From Bacteroidaceae bacterium (lineage in GTDB: Bacteria > Bacteroidota > Bacteroidia > Bacteroidales > Bacteroidaceae), in the NCBI GenBank assembly GCA_017622495.1, contig JAGAQY010000049.1, positions 56,554 to 120,553 of the forward strand: 64,000 bases of DNA, given 5' to 3'. Each line of letters starts with the position of its first letter. Positions within the stretch are counted from its first letter, which is position 1. The translations under genes were made by a program, and so were the position numbers. Below are positions 43,136-52,742 of the stretch, in pieces. The notes under the pieces were generated by a model. It was not told where the DNA came from. It was given only the letters and a program-made list of their open reading frames with translations, and ran no database searches.

Positions 43136-44461
43136 TCACTTACGCAGGTTGAGCTCTACGATATAATCGGTACCTGTGGGCACCTCATCGAAGAAGAGTG
43201 TCACACCCTCATTCGTGCGCTTCATCTTCAGCGGTTGCTTGGTGTCGTAGACGAACGCTTTCTTCACCTTGCCCTGTAGCGGCAAGTGGAGTTCTTTGGC
43301 ATCAAGGTCGAAGATATGGACAAAGAGTCTATCGCCCTTGCGCGTTGTGACTCCCCACTCCTGGGCAGCGATATCGCCCGCAGTGGTTCCATAAATGGTT
43401 TCTCCATATCGACTGGTCCACTCACCGATTGCGCTCAATCGCTCAAGTGCAGCAGCAGGAAGTTCGCCATTAGGTTGCGGACCCACATTGAGCAGCAGAT
43501 TTGCTCCTTTACCCGAAGTGCTCACGAGGTAGCGTATCAGGGTCTCTGCGCTTTTATAGTTTTGGTCAATGATCTTGTAGCCCCACATGCCGTTCATCGT
43601 CTGACAGGTCTCCAGAGGCAGGCGGCTGATATCTTGCCCTGAGAGTCCGGCCTTGTTCTCACCCGGGAGATCACGTTCAAAAATCTGTATATCCTCGCCC
43701 TCTATAGGTGTCTGATGATGGTTGTTTCCCACGAGGCACGCGGGCTGCAGGCGATGGATGAGCGCATACTGCTCTTCGAGTTGCCAATCAAAAGGCACGG
43801 TATCTTGGTCGTGATCCCACCAGCCATCAAACCATATCGCACCTATCTCGCCATAGTTGGTGAGCAACTCGGTAATCTGTCGGTTCATGAAGCCGTAATA
43901 CGACGGCCAGTCAGCCTTTTGCATATCCTTGCCCGTATGGCGTCCTGTGCGTCCGGCAGGATAGTCGTCGCGTGTCCAGTCTATATGCGAATAGTAGAGA
44001 TGCAGCTTGATACCCTGTCGGTGACACTCATCGGCCAGTTCCTTGATGACGTCACGGCCGAAGGGAGTAGCATCCACAATATTGTAGTCAGACTGTGCCG
44101 TATGCCACATCGAGAATCCATCGTGATGACGCGAGGTGAAGCAGATATATTTAGCACCAGCAGCCTTGATGGCACTTACCCACGCCTTGGCATCGAAGTT
44201 TACTGGATAGAATGCCGATGCTGCCTTGGCATACTCCTTATTGTCGATATTGGCATTGGTCATATACCACTCTCCCTGGGCAAACATACTATATATGCCC
44301 CAATGGATGAAGATGCCCAATTTGCTGTCGGCAAACTCCTGTCTGGCTTTAAGATTTTCTTCTGTGGGTATATAAGATGGCGTTTGTTGGGCCATAGAAA
44401 CCTTGGCAACCAATGAGAATAAAACCGTCAGGACCAATTGTCTGAGATGTGTGTGATTCAT
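43136..44461 (-). CDS. GH29 family alpha-L-fucosidase
   Basis: The 441-residue exported enzyme has a signal peptide ending SMAQ and a GH29 barrel: KLGIFIHWGIYSMFAQGEWY, YICFTSRHHDGFSMWHTAQS, LYYSHIDWTRDDYP, and IGAIWFDGWWD, where the Asp near 207 is the expected nucleophile. LLLNVGPQPNGELP closes the barrel. It removes fucose from glycans and complements the mannosidases. The ATG at 44461 gives the signal peptide; an in-frame upstream codon at 44581 adds residues read from the promoter region. Confidence 0.94.
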   Translation of the reverse strand: MNHTHLRQLVLTVLFSLVAKVSMAQQTPSYIPTEENLKARQEFADSKLGIFIHWGIYSMFAQGEWYMTNANIDNKEYAKAASAFYPVNFDAKAWVSAIKAAGAKYICFTSRHHDGFSMWHTAQSDYNIVDATPFGRDVIKELADECHRQGIKLHLYYSHIDWTRDDYPAGRTGRHTGKDMQKADWPSYYGFMNRQITELLTNYGEIGAIWFDGWWDHDQDTVPFDWQLEEQYALIHRLQPACLVGNNHHQTPIEGEDIQIFERDLPGENKAGLSGQDISRLPLETCQTMNGMWGYKIIDQNYKSAETLIRYLVSTSGKGANLLLNVGPQPNGELPAAALERLSAIGEWTSRYGETIYGTTAGDIAAQEWGVTTRKGDRLFVHIFDLDAKELHLPLQGKVKKAFVYDTKQPLKMKRTNEGVTLFFDEVPTGTDYIVELNLRK

Positions 44462-44580
44462 AGTGATACAATGCTTAAGATTAATTCGTGTGCAAGGTAC
44501 GAAAAATATCCTACCCCAACAAGCGATTGGGGGATTTGCACGATAAATAATGGAGAAATTACCACAAAACCATATTAACA

Positions 44581-44613
44581 TTGTACTAATTCACTCAAAA
44601 ATCACTATTTTTG
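44581..44613 (+). promoter_or_regulatory. promoter of the TPM-lemA pair
   Basis: TATTTTTG at 44606-44613 is a full -7 match and TTG at 44581-44583 is 22 nt upstream. The ATG of the TPM gene is at 44669. Confidence 0.6.
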
Positions 44614-44668
44614 CAGCATTGGAAACTTGTAGAATCGACTTTTTCATAGGGTCCACGCAACAGAGAAT

Positions 44669-45598
44669 ATGAAGGTCAAAATAAGACAAATCATCATGAT
44701 GGTAGGATTATGTATGCTTACCCTCCCTGTATGGAGCAAGGTATACACACCTACTACTATCCCTATGGTACACCTTGAGGACCACACACGCTATACCTGC
44801 AACCCTGATGGCATACTATCGGCCCATGCGGTGAGTATAATGGATAGCATCTTCTATGCCTTGGAACAGCAGACCGGTATACAGACTATAGTGGCTGTGG
44901 TGGGCGAGATTGAACCTGCCGATTGCTTCGAGTTTGCCCATGCTTTGTTCACGGCACAGGGGGTAGGTCAACAGGATAAGGACAATGGACTCGTCATTCT
45001 CCTCTCTACGGAGGAGCGCTGCATACAGTTTGTCACCGGCTACGGACTCGAAGGTTCACTGCCCGATGCCATCTGCAAGCGCATACAGAGTAAATATATG
45101 ATAGACCTTCTGAGTGCCGAGCGTTGGGACGAAGCCATGATAGCCGGTTCACGGGCACTATACAAGCACCTCATGGGCGACCCCACACTCTTCAACGAGG
45201 AGCGACAAGAGGCCGAAGAAGACCGCCAGGCCCTCATCGGGTTCGTCGCCTTTATAGTCATCTCCATCCTGCTCTTCGTGGTACTGGCCTATATCGTAGC
45301 CCGTAAGCAGTCGCAATGCCCCAAGTGTAAGCAACACACGCTGAAGCGCACCGACAGCATGACCATCATGCGCCGCAACGGCATACGTCGCGACCAGGTG
45401 ACCTTCACCTGCACTCATTGTGGGCACAACGTATACCGTATAGAGGATCATCACATCGGTGGTGGCGGAGTGAGCGGTGGCCCTATCATCGGTGGAGGCG
45501 GACGCGGCTTTGGTGGCGGCAGCTTCGGAGGCGGTGGCTTTGGCGGCAGTTTCGGTGGCGGTCGCTCGGGCGGCGGTGGTGCCGGCTCAAGGTTCTAA
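44669..45598 (+). CDS. TPM-domain membrane protein (YgcG-like)
   Basis: The 309-residue product has a signal peptide, a TPM domain (about 30-165: EQQTGIQTIVAVVGEIEPAD, DKDNGLVILLSTEERCIQFV), a membrane helix (about 190-210), a cytosolic zinc-ribbon-like segment with two CxxC pairs (SQCPKCKQHT, FTCTHCGHN) and a C-terminal Gly- and Phe-rich tail (GGGGFGGSFGGG). TPM and LemA genes are often adjacent; their joint function is not known. lemA follows 85 bp downstream. Confidence 0.9.
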   Translation: MKVKIRQIIMMVGLCMLTLPVWSKVYTPTTIPMVHLEDHTRYTCNPDGILSAHAVSIMDSIFYALEQQTGIQTIVAVVGEIEPADCFEFAHALFTAQGVGQQDKDNGLVILLSTEERCIQFVTGYGLEGSLPDAICKRIQSKYMIDLLSAERWDEAMIAGSRALYKHLMGDPTLFNEERQEAEEDRQALIGFVAFIVISILLFVVLAYIVARKQSQCPKCKQHTLKRTDSMTIMRRNGIRRDQVTFTCTHCGHNVYRIEDHHIGGGGVSGGPIIGGGGRGFGGGSFGGGGFGGSFGGGRSGGGGAGSRF

Positions 45599-45600
45599 AA

Positions 45601-45630
45601 GTGAAGAGGGAAGAGTGAAGAGGGAAGAGT
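45601..45630. repeat. 14-bp tandem repeat GTGAAGAGGGAAGA
   Basis: Two exact units occupy 45601-45614 and 45615-45628, right after the TPM gene stop. Confidence 0.8.
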
Positions 45631-45682
45631 TTAGGCCCTAAATAGTAAAAGCAACTATTCATAATCAATAACAAATACTACA

Positions 45683-46261
45683 ATGAAACAAATCAAGACT
45701 GCAATTTTGACAATCGCCGCAGCGCTCACCCTGAGCAGCTGCAACTACAACGGAATGGTAGAACGCGAAGAGGCCGTAAGCCAAGCATGGAGCAACGTAG
45801 AGAACCAGTATCAGCGTCGTGCCGACCTCATCCCCAACCTGGTGAACACCGTAAAGGGATATGCCGCCCACGAGCAGGAGACACTGACACAGGTCATCGA
45901 AGCACGCAGCAAGGCTACCTCCATCAATATAGATGCCGAGAGCCTCACCCCCGAGACACTACAGGCCTACCAGAAGGCACAGGGCGAAATTAGCAGTGCG
46001 CTGGGCCGCCTCATCGCATTGGGTGAAGCCTACCCCGACCTCAAAGCCAACGAGAACTTCAAGGAGCTGCAGGCACAGCTCGAGGGCACAGAGAACCGCA
46101 TAGCCGTAGAGCGCCGCAACTTCAACGAGGTAACACGCAGCTACAACACTTATCTGCGAAAGTTCCCCCGCAACATCCTCAGCAACATCTACGGCTTCGA
46201 CACCAAGCCCTACTTCGAAGCCGAAGAGGGCACACAGAACGCTCCCAAGGTAGAGTTCTGA
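45683..46261 (+). CDS. LemA family lipoprotein
   Basis: The 192-residue product has a lipoprotein signal (AAALTLSSCNYNG) and a LemA helical domain: EAVSQAWSNVENQYQRRADL, IPNLVNTVKGYAAHEQETL, and YNTYLRKFPRNILSNIYGF. LemA proteins are surface or periplasmic coiled bundles of unknown function, commonly beside TPM genes as here. A hairpin terminator follows at 46279. Confidence 0.95.
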   Translation: MKQIKTAILTIAAALTLSSCNYNGMVEREEAVSQAWSNVENQYQRRADLIPNLVNTVKGYAAHEQETLTQVIEARSKATSINIDAESLTPETLQAYQKAQGEISSALGRLIALGEAYPDLKANENFKELQAQLEGTENRIAVERRNFNEVTRSYNTYLRKFPRNILSNIYGFDTKPYFEAEEGTQNAPKVEF

Positions 46262-46278
46262 TAGACCTCACACACCTA

Positions 46279-46312
46279 GCAAGAAACCGCATCCAGACAT
46301 GCGGTTTCTTGC
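46279..46312 (+). terminator. terminator after lemA
   Basis: A 14-bp perfect stem (GCAAGAAACCGCAT with its complement, 6-nt loop) lies 18 bp past the lemA stop. The following T tract is short (TTTAT). Confidence 0.75.
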
Positions 46313-46416
46313 TTTATCGATATCAACATAACATTCAAGGTTACTACCTAAATAAAAATCCCTTGCTCAAGACTCAAATAAACGAACAGAACCTTCACTT
46401 AATCGATTTTTTGCAC

Positions 46417-46424
46417 TAAATTTG
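46417..46424 (+). promoter_or_regulatory. -7 promoter element of purM
   Basis: TAAATTTG matches the consensus, 29 nt upstream of the ATG at 46453. A -33 element is not obvious. Confidence 0.55.
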
Positions 46425-46452
46425 CAACATTAATAAACAAACATATCTACAC

Positions 46453-47622
46453 ATGAGCAACCAACGTTATATGATGCGCGGCGTATCGGCTTCGAAGGAG
46501 GACGTGCACAACGCTATCAAGAATATCGACAAGGGTATATTCCCCAAGGCATTCTGTAAAATCATCCCCGACCTGCTGGGTGGCGATGAAGAGTATTGCA
46601 ACATCATGCATGCCGACGGCGCGGGCACCAAGTCCTCGCTCGCCTATCTCTATTGGAAGGAGACGGGTGACCTCGGCGTATGGAAGGGTATCGCACAGGA
46701 TGCACTCATCATGAATATCGACGACCTGCTGTGTGTGGGTGCCACGGACAACATCTTAGTATCATCGACCATTGGCCGTAACAAGTTATTGATTCCGGGT
46801 GAAGTGATCTCGGCTATCATCAATGGCACAGACGAACTGCTGGCCGAACTGCGCGAGATGGGTGTAGGCGTATATGCCACTGGCGGTGAGACGGCCGATG
46901 TGGGCGACTTGGTGCGCACCATCATCGTTGACAGTACCGTGACCTGCCGTATGAAGCGCAGCGACGTTATTGACAACGGCAACATTCAGGCTGGCGATGT
47001 GATTGTGGGTCTCGCCTCATACGGACAGGCAACCTATGAAAAGGAATACAATGGTGGTATGGGCAGCAATGGACTCACCAGTGCCCGTCACGATGTGTTT
47101 GCCAAGTATCTGGCCGAGAAATATCCCGAGAGCTACGACCGCGCTGTACCCGACGAACTTGTTTACTCAGGCACCAAACACTTGACAGACGCTATTGAGG
47201 GCAGTCCGCTCGATGCAGGCAAGCTCGTACTGTCACCGACGCGTACTTATGCTCCCGTCATCAAGCAAATCCTTAACGAGATGCGCCACGATATCCATGG
47301 TATGGTGCACTGCTCGGGCGGTGCGCAGACCAAGATTCTGCACTTCATTGACAAGCTCCATATCATCAAGGACAACATGTTCCCCGTGCCGCCCCTCTTC
47401 AAGACCATTCACGAAGAGAGCCACACCGACTGGGCCGAGATGTACAAGGTGTTCAACATGGGTCACCGTATGGAAATCTACCTCCCTGCCGACAAGGCAC
47501 AGCGCATCATCGAAATCAGCCAGAACTTTGGCATCGATGCGCAGATTGTGGGCCGCGTAGAGGCCAGCGACAAGAAGCAGCTCGACATCCACAGCGAGTT
47601 TGGCGATTTCCACTACGAATAA
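46453..47622 (+). CDS. purM: phosphoribosylformylglycinamidine cyclo-ligase (AIR synthase), PurM family
   Basis: The 389-residue protein closes formylglycinamidine ribotide to aminoimidazole ribotide with ATP in purine synthesis. Features include HADGAGTKSSLAYLYWKETG, the AIR-synthase metal site DALIMNIDDLLCVGAT, GGETADVGDLVRTI, and the C-terminal GGAQTKILHFIDKLH and FNMGHRMEIYLP. This longer form is normal in Bacteroidetes. It is monocistronic between two terminators. Confidence 0.92.
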   Translation: MSNQRYMMRGVSASKEDVHNAIKNIDKGIFPKAFCKIIPDLLGGDEEYCNIMHADGAGTKSSLAYLYWKETGDLGVWKGIAQDALIMNIDDLLCVGATDNILVSSTIGRNKLLIPGEVISAIINGTDELLAELREMGVGVYATGGETADVGDLVRTIIVDSTVTCRMKRSDVIDNGNIQAGDVIVGLASYGQATYEKEYNGGMGSNGLTSARHDVFAKYLAEKYPESYDRAVPDELVYSGTKHLTDAIEGSPLDAGKLVLSPTRTYAPVIKQILNEMRHDIHGMVHCSGGAQTKILHFIDKLHIIKDNMFPVPPLFKTIHEESHTDWAEMYKVFNMGHRMEIYLPADKAQRIIEISQNFGIDAQIVGRVEASDKKQLDIHSEFGDFHYE

Positions 47623-47642
47623 TAATGATTTCATATCATACA

Positions 47643-47680
47643 AGTAAACCCCGATACATGTATCGGGGTTTACTTTTTTA
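47643..47680. terminator. palindromic terminator after purM
   Basis: A perfect 32-bp palindrome (arm AGTAAACCCCGATACA) is followed by TTTTTT on the plus strand. It may also serve the convergent nuclease gene. Confidence 0.9.
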
Positions 47681-47740
47681 ATACGTTACGCAGTGTCAAA
47701 GGATGCAAGACGTTAGCGTCAGCAAGATTGCTTTGATATA

Positions 47741-48553
47741 CTAACGGGCCTCAATCTTGTTCTCGAGTTCATCAGGCAAAAGATGAAAAAAATCTATTCC
47801 CGTTATCTCTTCTACCTCATCAATGGTACAAGCATAGCTATCCAATGACCCTGTCGTGACCTCATTGTCAAATATATATGCCAAGCCTTTAGGGCGACCC
47901 TGTTCTACCCCACTCAATATCACCTTAAAGAAAGCATCAGGCACACGCACCTTATGAGCACGACCAATATAGCGGGGAGAGGCATCGGAACTGACGATAG
48001 GTCCACACACGACATATACTCCATTACGTGAATTCACCATGCGACGGCATTGCTGCTCGAGGTCATTCCATAAGCCAGTATTGAGATGATGATGTTGCGG
48101 ACACATGTTGGTCATATAGAAACACTCATTCATAGCCTTCCAATGGTAGCGGTTGTCTGCCGCAGGACACATGTGACCACGATCATAACCACTGCCCACA
48201 TAATCCTGTGTGGTGACTGCATCACGCGTAGAGAGTTCAGGATCGGGTTGGAAATCGTTGGTGCGACTTTCCCGCTCCACCAGTTCATCAGAAGTGATAT
48301 GCCATGCCACCCAATTAGGGATGTTGTGTTTCTTATTGAACGACACTGTATAATTGGTTTTCTTCAGTATACGCTCAGATACCCCTTGAGGCGTCTTGGG
48401 AATCTCAATATGCTCAAGGTCATCTTTGACAACAGATGTTACACCGGTCTCTTCAGATACATTACCTACTTCTGTAGATGATGGTATCCAGCCCATATAA
48501 TAGGCTACACCAGCAAACAACAGGAGAAAGATATAGAACAGTTTCTTTTTCAT
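47741..48553 (-). CDS. exported DNA/RNA non-specific endonuclease (NUC1 type)
   Basis: The 270-residue protein has an N-terminal hydrophobic segment (about 4-18) and a DNA/RNA non-specific endonuclease domain with the catalytic GYDRGHMCPAADNR, an Asn- and Glu-rich stretch (MTNMCPQHHHLNTGLWNDLE) that binds magnesium, and YIGRAHKVRVPDAFFKVIL. It degrades nucleic acid outside the cytoplasm, for nutrition or other roles. It follows the acyl-CoA ligase gene on the same strand, with a hairpin between them, so separate expression is likely. Confidence 0.93.
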   Translation of the reverse strand: MKKKLFYIFLLLFAGVAYYMGWIPSSTEVGNVSEETGVTSVVKDDLEHIEIPKTPQGVSERILKKTNYTVSFNKKHNIPNWVAWHITSDELVERESRTNDFQPDPELSTRDAVTTQDYVGSGYDRGHMCPAADNRYHWKAMNECFYMTNMCPQHHHLNTGLWNDLEQQCRRMVNSRNGVYVVCGPIVSSDASPRYIGRAHKVRVPDAFFKVILSGVEQGRPKGLAYIFDNEVTTGSLDSYACTIDEVEEITGIDFFHLLPDELENKIEAR

Positions 48554-48568
48554 TTGACTAAATCAAAC

Positions 48569-48592
48569 GGGGCGGGTCTCAGACCACGCCCC
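48569..48592 (-). terminator. hairpin between the ligase and nuclease genes
   Basis: GGGGCG and CGCCCC arms continued by GGTCT/AGACC form a strong stem 28 bp past the ligase stop. GTTTGATTT follows on the minus strand. Confidence 0.75.
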
Positions 48593-48620
48593 TAATTGAA
48601 TAATATGACAATAATAATTA

Positions 48621-50522
48621 TTATGCCAATGACTCGAGGTTCTTAGCATTGAGGATACCCTTGCCTTCGGGAGTGTAGAGTGCCTCGATGCGGTCGGCAT
48701 AGGCTTTCTCAATCTTGCCGCGAACAATCTTCATGGTGCTGTTCATCATGCCATTCTGCTCGGTGAATGCCTCGGGCAATACGGCGAAGGTGCTGGGCAA
48801 CCAACGGTCTGGGAAGAGCTCGGCCAAGTCGCCACCCTTCTTGAAGCGGGCGATGTCGGCATCGATGAGCTGAACGCCTGCCTTGCGGCCCTCCTCGGTG
48901 GAGAGGTCGAGACCCTGCTCCTTGAGACGGGTACGGATGTTCTCCTTGTTGGGCACGAGCAGTGCGATGGTATAGGGCGACTGGTTGTTGTAGAGGATTA
49001 CCTGATCTACGGTGGCCAGATGCTCTACGAATGCCTCCTCAATGCCTTCGGGGCTGTACTTCTCACCGTCGCTGGAGATGAGGAGGCTCTTGAAGCGGCC
49101 CTTCACATAAAGCAGATTCTCCTCAGACATATAGCCGAGGTCACCAGTGTAGAGCCATCCGTCGCGTACGGTATCAGCTGTTGACTCAGGATTCTTCCAG
49201 TAACCCTTCATCACGTTCTCGCCCTTAACGACGATCTCGCCGAGCTCGCCTGTGGGCAGTTCCTTGCCTTCGCTATCGCAAATCTTCACCTCAATGGGCT
49301 TCACCAGCTTACCGCTCGAACCGAAACGATAGAGGTCGGGGCCATTGGATGAGATGACGGGAGTGGCCTCTGACAGGCCGTAGCCCTGGAACATGGGCAT
49401 GCGCACACCGATGTAGAACTTCTGCAAGTCCTTGTCGAGCAATGCGCCACCACCGATGAAGAAGCGAATCTCGCCACCGAATCCTTCGCGCACCTTGGAG
49501 AATATCACCTTGTCGAACAACCAAACGAGGGGCTTCAGGCATGCACGCAAGCCCTTGGAGTCGAGGTTGCTGTCGCCATAGTAGCACTGGTTGATGGCCA
49601 TACCCCACTGGAAGAGGCGCATGGTCATGGCACCTTTCTTCTTGATGGTGCCTTCGATATTCTTCTTGAAAGTCTTGGCCAATGAGGGCACACTGAGGAT
49701 GAAGTGAGGACGCACCTCCTTAATATTTAAAGGAATATTGCGCAAGGTCTCGGCACCTGTGCGGCCTACCTGTACGGTGGCAGCGGTAGCACCTGTAGCC
49801 ATCATGATATAGAAACCCACCACGTGAGCGAAGCAGTGGTCGAGCGGCAGGATGATGAGCGTGCGCCATGTCTCGTCGATATTCACGAGCGTGCGTGCCT
49901 GCTCTACGTTAGAGGTATAGTTGCGATGAGTGAGCACCACACCCTTGGGGTCGGCAGTCGTACCACTGGTATAGGTGATGGTAGCGATATCGTCGTTCTG
50001 GAGCGACTGTCCTACGGCGAGGAATTCCTCCATGGTATGGCTCTTGAGCCACGCGTCGCCCATCTGCTGCACCTCGGCAAGCGCAATTTCGCGCTCCTCA
50101 TAGCTTTCCTGCGAGTCAAATACGATAATCTTCTCTACTGCAGGAAGCTTATCCTTAATCTGACGTACCTTCTTGAGCTGAGTGCCCGACACCATGATAT
50201 ACTTCACGTCACCGTGGAGGAGACGGAACATGAGGTCGTTGCTCTCTTCCAACTTGATAGACAGGGGCACATTGACTGCACCTGCATAGAACATAGCCAG
50301 CTCGCCGATAATCCACATGTTGCGGCCTTCGCTGAGCAATGCCATGTTGTCACCTTTCTTCACACCCAATGCCTGAAGTCCTGCACCCAACTGGTACACC
50401 TTTTCCTGTACCTGCTTATAGGTAGTAGGCTCAAACACCTTGTTCGTTTTCTCCAGCAAGAATGTGTTGTTGGGGAATTTGCGAACCGATTCTTCAAACA
50501 AATCTACTAATGTTTTTTTCAT
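48621..50522 (-). CDS. AMP-binding long-chain acyl-CoA ligase
   Basis: The 633-residue enzyme activates fatty acids with ATP and CoA. Motifs are ATITYTSGTTADPKGVVLTH (AMP-binding), GGGALLDKDLQKFY, FQGYGLSEATPVIS, DGWLYTGDLGYMSEENLLYV and GRFKSLLISSDGEKYSPEGI with the catalytic Lys region. Start MKKTLVDLFEESVRKF at 50522 is chosen; an upstream in-frame ATG at 50606 lies in the promoter. It has its own promoter at 50576-50607. Confidence 0.93.
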   Translation of the reverse strand: MKKTLVDLFEESVRKFPNNTFLLEKTNKVFEPTTYKQVQEKVYQLGAGLQALGVKKGDNMALLSEGRNMWIIGELAMFYAGAVNVPLSIKLEESNDLMFRLLHGDVKYIMVSGTQLKKVRQIKDKLPAVEKIIVFDSQESYEEREIALAEVQQMGDAWLKSHTMEEFLAVGQSLQNDDIATITYTSGTTADPKGVVLTHRNYTSNVEQARTLVNIDETWRTLIILPLDHCFAHVVGFYIMMATGATAATVQVGRTGAETLRNIPLNIKEVRPHFILSVPSLAKTFKKNIEGTIKKKGAMTMRLFQWGMAINQCYYGDSNLDSKGLRACLKPLVWLFDKVIFSKVREGFGGEIRFFIGGGALLDKDLQKFYIGVRMPMFQGYGLSEATPVISSNGPDLYRFGSSGKLVKPIEVKICDSEGKELPTGELGEIVVKGENVMKGYWKNPESTADTVRDGWLYTGDLGYMSEENLLYVKGRFKSLLISSDGEKYSPEGIEEAFVEHLATVDQVILYNNQSPYTIALLVPNKENIRTRLKEQGLDLSTEEGRKAGVQLIDADIARFKKGGDLAELFPDRWLPSTFAVLPEAFTEQNGMMNSTMKIVRGKIEKAYADRIEALYTPEGKGILNAKNLESLA

Positions 50523-50575
50523 AAAAATGTTTTTTTCACGAGGTACTTCAACGCACCCCGTCGGTTTAATGGGTG

Positions 50576-50607
50576 CAAATATACACTTTACCCTTATGAA
50601 TTGCAAA
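50576..50607 (-). promoter_or_regulatory. promoter of the acyl-CoA ligase gene
   Basis: The minus strand has TTTG (50604-50607), a 20-nt spacer and TATATTTG (50576-50583), a complete match to the Bacteroidetes consensus. Confidence 0.85.
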
Positions 50608-50734
50608 AAAATCTTGGAAAAAGTGGTAAAACGGACATATTAAGTAGATATATATTACACTTACAAAATACAAATGCGCAATATTTAGCACAAAATATGC
50701 AAATCAAAAGACATGACGATGAACGGGCACATTA

Positions 50735-50772
50735 TACAAAAAACATCCCGTCAAGTAGGACTTGGCGGGATG
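50735..50772 (-). terminator. terminator of lepA
   Basis: A 12-bp stem (CATCCCGTCAAG with CTTGGCGGGATG) and a 5-nt loop lead, on the minus strand, into TTTTTTGT. It starts 38 bp past the lepA stop. Confidence 0.9.
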
Positions 50773-50809
50773 ATCTACCACGAATACGTTTCGCTATGGA
50801 TGTGTATTA

Positions 50810-52591
50810 TTAGTCTAACTTAAGCACGGCAAGGAAGGCCTTCTGCGGCACCTCCACGTTGCCAATCTGCTTCATGCGTTTCTTACCCTTCTTCTGCTTC
50901 TCGAGAAGCTTACGCTTACGCGACACGTCACCACCATAGCACTTGGCCGTCACGTCCTTGCGCACCTGCTTCACCGTTTCGCGAGCAATAATCTTGCCTC
51001 CGATGGCAGCCTGGATGGCGATATCGAACTGCTGACGCGGAATCAGTTCTTTGAGTTTCTCGCACATGCGACGACCGAAGTCGTAGGCATTGTCGATATG
51101 CGTCAAGGTAGAGAGCGCATCCACGGGTTCGCCATTGAGCAAGATGTCGAGCTTCACCAACTTCGAGGGGCGATAGCCTGCAGGATGGTAGTCAAACGAG
51201 GCATAGCCCTTGGATATGCTCTTGAGTTTGTCGTAGAAGTCGATCACGATCTCACCCAGCGGCATCAGATAATGTATCTCTACACGATTGCCCGAGATAT
51301 ACTCCTGCTTCACCAGCTCACCGCGCTTGCCAAGACACAACGTCATGATAGGGCCAATATAATCGGTAGTCGTGATGACCGAAGCTTTGATGTAGGGCTC
51401 CTCGATATGGTCAATGAGGGTAGCATCGGGCATACCACCGGGGTTGTGTACCTCGATACACTCGCCATGCTTGTCATATACATTATAAGATACGTTGGGC
51501 ACGGTGGTGATGACGCTCATGTCGAACTCGCGGTCGAGACGCTCCTGCACAATCTCCATATGGAGCAATCCGAGGAAGCCGCAACGGAAGCCGAAGCCCA
51601 AAGCCAATGACGACTCGGGGAAGAACGAGAGCGATGCATCGTTGAGTTGAAGTTTCTCCAACGAGGCACGCAGGTCCTCATAGTCCTCGGCATCGATAGG
51701 ATATACACCGGCAAACACCATAGGCTTGCTCTCCTCGAAACCAGCAATAGCCTCTGTGCAGCCGCCCTTGATGTGGGTGATGGTATCGCCCACCTTCACC
51801 TCCGTAGAGGTCTTGATGCCCGAGATGATATAGCCTACGTTACCGGCCTTCAGCTCCTTCTGTGGCACCATATCCATCTTGAGTACTCCGATCTCATCAG
51901 CGTCATACTCCTTGCCCGTGTTGAAGAATTTCACCAAGTCGCCTTGGCGGATGGTACCGTTAAGAATCTTGAAGTAGGCGATGATGCCACGGAATGAATT
52001 GAATACAGAGTCGAAAATCAGGCACTGCAGCGGCGCGTTCTCATCACCTTCAGGAGCGGGGATGCACTCTATCACGGCATTGAGAATATCCTCAACGCCC
52101 TGCCCCGTCTTGCCCGAAGCGCGGATGATCTCTTCGCGCTTGCATCCGAGGAGTTCGATGATTTCGTCCTCTACCTTTTCTGGCTCAGCGCTGGGCATGT
52201 CACACTTATTGATGACGGGGATAATCTCCAGATCATTGTCGATGGCCATGTATAGGTTCGAAATAGTCTGTGCCTGCACGCCCTGCGATGCGTCAACCAC
52301 CAGCAGCGCACCCTCACAAGCAGCTATCGAGCGCGACACCTCGTAGGAGAAGTCCACGTGTCCCGGAGTATCGATAAGGTTGAGCACGTACTTCTCTCCT
52401 TTATATATATACTCCATCTGTATGGCATGGCTCTTGATGGTAATGCCGCGTTCCTTTTCCAATTCCATATCATCGAGCATCTGTCCCTCGGTTACCTTAA
52501 TGGTATTGGTATACTCCAGCAATCGGTCGGCCAATGTCGACTTACCATGGTCGATATGCGCAATGATACAGAAATTTCTAATATGCTTCAT
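50810..52591 (-). CDS. lepA: elongation factor 4 (LepA)
   Basis: The 593-residue translational GTPase has [20 protein letters not shown] (G1), [12 protein letters not shown] (G2), [17 protein letters not shown] (G3) and [11 protein letters not shown] (G4), with a LepA-type C-terminus ([20 protein letters not shown]). It acts on the ribosome during slow translation or assembly. The start [12 protein letters not shown] at 52591 is chosen; an upstream in-frame ATG at 52651 lies in the promoter. Confidence 0.97.
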   Translation of the reverse strand: MKHIRNFCIIAHIDHGKSTLADRLLEYTNTIKVTEGQMLDDMELEKERGITIKSHAIQMEYIYKGEKYVLNLIDTPGHVDFSYEVSRSIAACEGALLVVDASQGVQAQTISNLYMAIDNDLEIIPVINKCDMPSAEPEKVEDEIIELLGCKREEIIRASGKTGQGVEDILNAVIECIPAPEGDENAPLQCLIFDSVFNSFRGIIAYFKILNGTIRQGDLVKFFNTGKEYDADEIGVLKMDMVPQKELKAGNVGYIISGIKTSTEVKVGDTITHIKGGCTEAIAGFEESKPMVFAGVYPIDAEDYEDLRASLEKLQLNDASLSFFPESSLALGFGFRCGFLGLLHMEIVQERLDREFDMSVITTVPNVSYNVYDKHGECIEVHNPGGMPDATLIDHIEEPYIKASVITTTDYIGPIMTLCLGKRGELVKQEYISGNRVEIHYLMPLGEIVIDFYDKLKSISKGYASFDYHPAGYRPSKLVKLDILLNGEPVDALSTLTHIDNAYDFGRRMCEKLKELIPRQQFDIAIQAAIGGKIIARETVKQVRKDVTAKCYGGDVSRKRKLLEKQKKGKKRMKQIGNVEVPQKAFLAVLKLD

Positions 52592-52615
52592 ATTATATAT
52601 GTGTACTTTTTCCAA

Positions 52616-52740
52616 TAAATTGCAAAGATAGCGCAAGGCGAGCGAAAACACAAATTTATTTGACGTTTTCCGAGCCGAAGCCTATCTTCTGTATCAGCAA
52701 AACAGATACAAAAGATAGCACAAGCCGAACGAAGTTTTAC
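52616..52740 (-). repeat. dispersed promoter-bearing repeat upstream of lepA
   Basis: The minus strand carries TTTG (52651-52654), a 20-nt spacer (TGTTTTCGCTCGCCTTGCGC) and TATCTTTG (52623-52630), the full lepA promoter. The repeat also holds GTATCAGCAAAACAGATAC and a reversed TATCTTCTGTATC, forming a small hairpin. It resembles the element at 2865-3155. Confidence 0.75.
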
Positions 52741-52742
52741 CT

